From: Clostridium sp. CAG:632
Lineage (GTDB): Bacteria; Bacillota; Clostridia; Lachnospirales; Lachnospiraceae
Direction: 5' to 3'
Assembly (NCBI GenBank): GCA_000431515.1
Contig: HF991339.1
Location: 1-8,854 of the forward strand
DNA: 8,854 nucleotides
The translations under genes and the position numbers were made by a program. Positions 6,772-8,854 of the stretch are shown piece by piece. The notes beneath the pieces were generated by a model that had not been told where the DNA came from, ran no database searches, and saw only the letters and a list, made by a program, of their open reading frames with translations. How positions within the stretch are numbered: the stretch's first letter is position 1; the number at the start of each line of letters is the position of its first letter.

Positions 6772-7994
6772 GACCAGTAGAATTGTTGATTCCGGCAGGA
6801 AGTTTGGAAGTATTGAAAACAGCTGTCCGTTATGGCGCGGATGCAGTATATATTGGCGGCGAAGCGTTTGGGCTTCGGGCTAAGGCTCATAATTTTACAA
6901 TTCCGGATATGAAAGAGGGAATTGCATTCGCACATGAACATGAATGTAAGGTATATCTGACAGTGAATGTGTTCGCACATAATCGTGATATAGAGGGAAT
7001 TCGGGAATATTTCCGGACTCTGCGGGAGGTGCCGGTCGATGCACTGATCATATCGGATCCGGGTGTGTTTATGATGGCAAAGGAATTACTTCCAAATACG
7101 GAAATCCATATCAGCACGCAGGCGAATAATACGAATTATGAGACATATCGTTTCTGGTATCGTATGGGAGCCAAGCGTGTGGTGTCTGCACGGGAATTAT
7201 CGTTAGAAGAAATCGGTGAGATCCGGAAGCATATTCCGGAAGATATGGAGATAGAGTCTTTCATCCATGGAGCCATGTGTATATCATATTCCGGCAGATG
7301 TCTGCTGAGTAATTATTTTACGGGCAGGGATGCCAATCAGGGGGCTTGTACACATCCGTGCAGATGGAAATATGCGGTTGTGGAAGAAAAAAGGCCGGGA
7401 GAGTATCTGCCGGTGGAGGAAGACGACCGGGGGACCTATATATTTAATTCCAAGGACCTGTGCATGATAGAATATATTCCGGAGATGATGGAAGCGGGGA
7501 TCGACAGCTTTAAGATCGAAGGAAGAATGAAAACAGCGCTATATGTGGCAACGGTAGCCAGGACGTATCGGAAAGCGATCGATGATTATAAAACATCACC
7601 GGAGCTGTACCAGAGTAATATGGACTATTACAGGGAGGAGATATCAAAGTGCACCTATCGTCAGTTCACGACGGGGTTTTATTTCGGAAAAACCACGGAA
7701 GAATCTCAGATTTATGACAGTAATACGTATATTCGGGAATATACATATCTGGGAATGGTAGAGCAGACGGATACACAGGGACGAATAGTTCTTGAACAGC
7801 GTAACAAGTTTGCGGTCGGTGAGACTATAGAAGCTATGCTGTTTGATGGGAGAAATCAGGAGCTGGTCGTACAGGAAATCCGGGATGATGAGGGGAATAT
7901 TATGGAATCGGCACCGCATCCGAAGCAGCGCCTTCATGTGGATCTGGGCGTGCAGCTTCCGATCGGCTGCATATTACGGAGGAAGGAAGCTTAG
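6768..7994 (+). CDS. trhP: U32 family protein, TrhP-type tRNA 5-hydroxyuridine synthase
   Basis: A protein of 408 residues of the peptidase U32 family. The N-terminal part has PVELLIPAGSLEVLKTAVRY (3-22) and GADAVYIGG (23-31) of a TIM-barrel type fold. The U32 signature is complete: ESFIHGAMCISYSGRCLLSN (163-182), then GACTHPCRW (192-200) and the FNSKDLCMI segment (226-234). Cysteines 171, 178, 194, 198 and 232 include the likely four ligands of an iron-sulfur cluster. TrhP (YegQ in E. coli; YrrN and YrrO in B. subtilis) makes 5-hydroxyuridine at tRNA position 34, using prephenate in E. coli; older databases call it protease or collagenase. The length and C-terminal beta-rich part fit YrrO rather than short YrrN, and no second YrrN-like gene is seen here. 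The ATG overlaps the TrmR stop; AAGGAG at 6752-6757 precedes it. The stop lies in the loop of the hairpin at 7978-8003. RlhA (23S rRNA C2501 hydroxylation) is a related alternative; adjacency to TrmR favours TrhP. Confidence 0.9.
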   Translation: MRPVELLIPAGSLEVLKTAVRYGADAVYIGGEAFGLRAKAHNFTIPDMKEGIAFAHEHECKVYLTVNVFAHNRDIEGIREYFRTLREVPVDALIISDPGVFMMAKELLPNTEIHISTQANNTNYETYRFWYRMGAKRVVSARELSLEEIGEIRKHIPEDMEIESFIHGAMCISYSGRCLLSNYFTGRDANQGACTHPCRWKYAVVEEKRPGEYLPVEEDDRGTYIFNSKDLCMIEYIPEMMEAGIDSFKIEGRMKTALYVATVARTYRKAIDDYKTSPELYQSNMDYYREEISKCTYRQFTTGFYFGKTTEESQIYDSNTYIREYTYLGMVEQTDTQGRIVLEQRNKFAVGETIEAMLFDGRNQELVVQEIRDDEGNIMESAPHPKQRLHVDLGVQLPIGCILRRKEA

Positions 7995-8003
7995 CCTTCC
8001 TCC
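7978..8003. terminator. Inverted repeat at convergent gene ends, possible bidirectional terminator
   Basis: A perfect 9-bp inverted repeat, GGAGGAAGG (7978-7986) and CCTTCCTCC (7995-8003), with an 8-nt loop AAGCTTAG. The loop holds the overlapping stops of trhP (TAG, 7992-7994) and sigK (TAA on the minus strand, 7993-7991). The stem is rich in GC and symmetric, so either transcript would fold. Neither side has a clean U run (AGTCTTTG on the plus strand), so termination strength is uncertain. Confidence 0.5.
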
Positions 8004-8617
8004 AGTCTTTGACGTAGCTTTTCAAGAGCACGTTTTTCTATACGGCTGACATAGGATCTTGAAATGGCAAGACGGCCGGCGACATCCTTCTGTGTCATCG
8101 CTTCCCGGCCATATAAACCATATCGCAGGATGATCACTTCCTGTTCCCGCGCAGATAATGTAACGGAAAGAAGGCGGTAGATCAGACTGATATGATTGTC
8201 GGTGATCATATGCTCCAGAATATCTCCGTCTTTACTATCGATAATATCCATCAGATTGATCTCATTTCCCTCCTTGTCGGAACCGATCGGCTCATAGAGC
8301 GAGATTTCTTTGGATGACTTGCGTTCTTGCCGGAGCAGCATAAGCAGTTCGTTTTCAATACAACGGGAAGCATAGGTGCCGAGTTTGTTGCCTTTCCCCG
8401 GGTTATATGTGTTGATGGCTTTGATAAGTCCGATGACTCCGGTGGAGATCAAATCTTCCATGTCGCGCTCACCGGTATTGTATTTTTTGACAATATGTGC
8501 AACCAGCCGAAGATTCCGTTCTACTAAAATATTGCGGGCGGTCAGATCTCCGGTTCGGCTCTGTGCCAGATAGAAAGTCTCTTCTTCCGGTGTAAGCGGT
8601 TTCTGAAAAGTTTGCAA
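7991..8617 (-). CDS. sigK: RNA polymerase sporulation sigma factor SigK
   Basis: A sigma-70 family factor of 208 residues with all the marks of SigK, the late mother-cell sigma factor that drives coat and cortex genes in sporulation. Region 2 has NLRLVAHIVKKY (35-46), EDLISTGVIGLIKAI (54-68, core-enzyme binding) and GTYASRCIENELLMLLR (80-96); then SLYEPIGSDKEGNEINLMDII (106-126), diagnostic for SigK and SigE. Region 4 has REQEVIILRYGL (157-168) and the helix-turn-helix TQKDVAGRLAISRSYVSRIEKRAL (175-198). The N-terminus starts at the mature part (MQTFQKPLTPEEE) and has no hydrophobic pro-sequence like that cleaved by SpoIVFB in B. subtilis. The TTG start at 8617 has GAGG (minus strand) 6 nt upstream; the frame is open back to a TAG at 8716-8714 but holds no other ATG, GTG or TTG. 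The gene is whole, so no skin-like insertion splits it here. It converges with trhP. Confidence 0.92.
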   Translation of the reverse strand: MQTFQKPLTPEEETFYLAQSRTGDLTARNILVERNLRLVAHIVKKYNTGERDMEDLISTGVIGLIKAINTYNPGKGNKLGTYASRCIENELLMLLRQERKSSKEISLYEPIGSDKEGNEINLMDIIDSKDGDILEHMITDNHISLIYRLLSVTLSAREQEVIILRYGLYGREAMTQKDVAGRLAISRSYVSRIEKRALEKLRQRLEEG

Positions 8618-8623
8618 AACATA

Positions 8624-8627
8624 CCTC
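8624..8627 (-). promoter_or_regulatory. Ribosome binding site deciding the TTG start of sigK
   Basis: On the minus strand CCGAGG ends 6 nt before TTG 8617. An ATG at 8622-8620 lies only 1 nt from GAGG and in another frame, so the TTG is the better start for the sigma factor. The site is short, and the choice rests on spacing and on the match of MQTFQKPL to the start of mature SigK. Confidence 0.5.
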
Positions 8628-8647
8628 GGAAGGAGTGATATTGATAT

Positions 8648-8655
8648 AATGTATG
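8648..8655 (-). promoter_or_regulatory. Candidate sigma-E type -10 element for sigK
   Basis: The minus strand reads CATACATT, 7 of 8 matches to the sigma-E -10 consensus CATACAAT known from B. subtilis. Transcription would begin near 8641, giving a leader of about 24 nt with the ribosome binding site in it. The expected -35 region about 14 nt upstream (near GCACTTA) matches poorly. Control of sigK by sigma-E with SpoIIID is established in B. subtilis; here it is inference. Confidence 0.35.
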
Positions 8656-8724
8656 AAAATTGTTGAAAATAAGTGCTTTTCCCATAGGAGAAAATAGAAG
8701 AAATAGAAAATAACTATGAAAATA
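8655..8724. repeat. Repeated GAAAATA motif upstream of sigK
   Basis: GAAAATA occurs at 8665-8671, 8690-8696, 8706-8712 and 8718-8724, with GAAAATT at 8655-8661. On the sigK strand these read TATTTTC. The region is very AT-rich, so chance or low-complexity origin is likely; a regulator binding array is possible. Confidence 0.3.
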
Positions 8725-8777
8725 TACAAAAAATCAAGACGATTATTGTGCAAAATGATGAAAACAAATGGTAGTAA

Positions 8778-8806
8778 TTAGAAAAACATTGTGCTAAAAT
8801 TATAGT
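8778..8806 (+). promoter_or_regulatory. Weak candidate promoter for the gene starting at 8836
   Basis: TATAGT (8801-8806, 5 of 6 to TATAAT) is preceded by TTAGAA (8778-8783, 3 of 6 to TTGACA) at 17 bp. The start site would lie near 8813, in front of GAGAGG at 8820-8825 and the ATG at 8836. The -35 match is poor, and AT-rich sequence makes chance matches common. Confidence 0.3.
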
Positions 8807-8835
8807 AATAACGGTGAATGAGAGGTAGATTACGT

Positions 8836-8854
8836 ATGCGTATATCAGCAGGAA
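8836..8854 (+). CDS. 5' end of a plus-strand gene, product unknown
   Basis: ATG at 8836 opens a frame (MRISAG) that runs off the right edge after six codons. A GAGAGG ribosome binding site (8820-8825) lies 10 nt before it, and a possible promoter is upstream. The six residues loosely recall the start of RsmD-type 16S rRNA methyltransferases (MRVIAG), but that is far too little to name it. It is divergent from sigK. Confidence 0.45.

Noticed and set aside
6768..7994. Annotation of the U32 gene as a collagenase or secreted protease
   Set aside because: There is no signal peptide, the cysteine pattern fits an iron-sulfur enzyme, and the TrmR partner points to tRNA hydroxylation.
8469..8753. Minus-strand open frame of 94 codons over the sigK start
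   Set aside because: Its second half overlaps the sigK region 2 codons in another frame, and its first half is low-complexity sequence from AT-rich spacer.
1..8854. Mobile element, phage, CRISPR or defence island
   Set aside because: No transposase, integrase, regular direct repeats or defence-type proteins are seen, and the gene order is that of conserved core chromosome.

Overview
The window is a stretch of core chromosome from a low- to mid-GC, spore-forming member of the Bacillota. The gene set (sporulation sigma factor SigK, IreB, RNase J, YfhO, YlbF-type protein) and the protein flavour point to class Clostridia, most likely a Lachnospiraceae-like gut anaerobe. The taxonomic call is inference from protein resemblance only. 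I see no mobile element, CRISPR array, tRNA or rRNA, and no candidate for a wholly new system.

Positions 1-2558 hold a large YfhO-family membrane protein that runs in from the left edge. Its reading frame is broken by an apparent one-base insertion in a T run at 537-541, so it reads as two overlapping frames (2-682 and 540-2558).

Positions 2577-7994 hold a tightly packed plus-strand cluster: ireB, ruvX, a DUF1292 gene, RNase J (rnj), a ylbF-family gene, a short MltG-like membrane protein, a trmR-type O-methyltransferase and a trhP-type U32 protein. Gaps are 8-70 bp and the last three genes overlap. A good sigma-A type promoter lies inside the 3' end of the yfhO gene at 2490-2518, about 60 nt before ireB. 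The order ireB-ruvX-DUF1292-mltG-trmR-trhP matches, from memory, the Bacillus subtilis yrzL-yrrK-yrzB-yrrL-yrrM-yrrN/yrrO cluster, here with rnj and ylbF placed in the middle. The cluster's themes are kinase-linked cell-envelope control (IreB, MltG-like), Holliday junction or rRNA processing (RuvX), mRNA turnover (RNase J, YlbF) and wobble-uridine modification of tRNA (TrhP hydroxylates U34, TrmR methylates the product to mo5U34).

Positions 7991-8617 hold sigK on the minus strand, convergent with trhP. The two stop codons overlap inside the loop of a perfect 9-bp inverted repeat. The SigK protein lacks an N-terminal pro-sequence and seems to start at TTG. The AT-rich divergent spacer at 8618-8835 carries a candidate sigma-E type promoter for sigK, repeats of GAAAATA and a weak promoter and ribosome binding site for a plus-strand gene that starts at 8836 and runs off the right edge after six codons.
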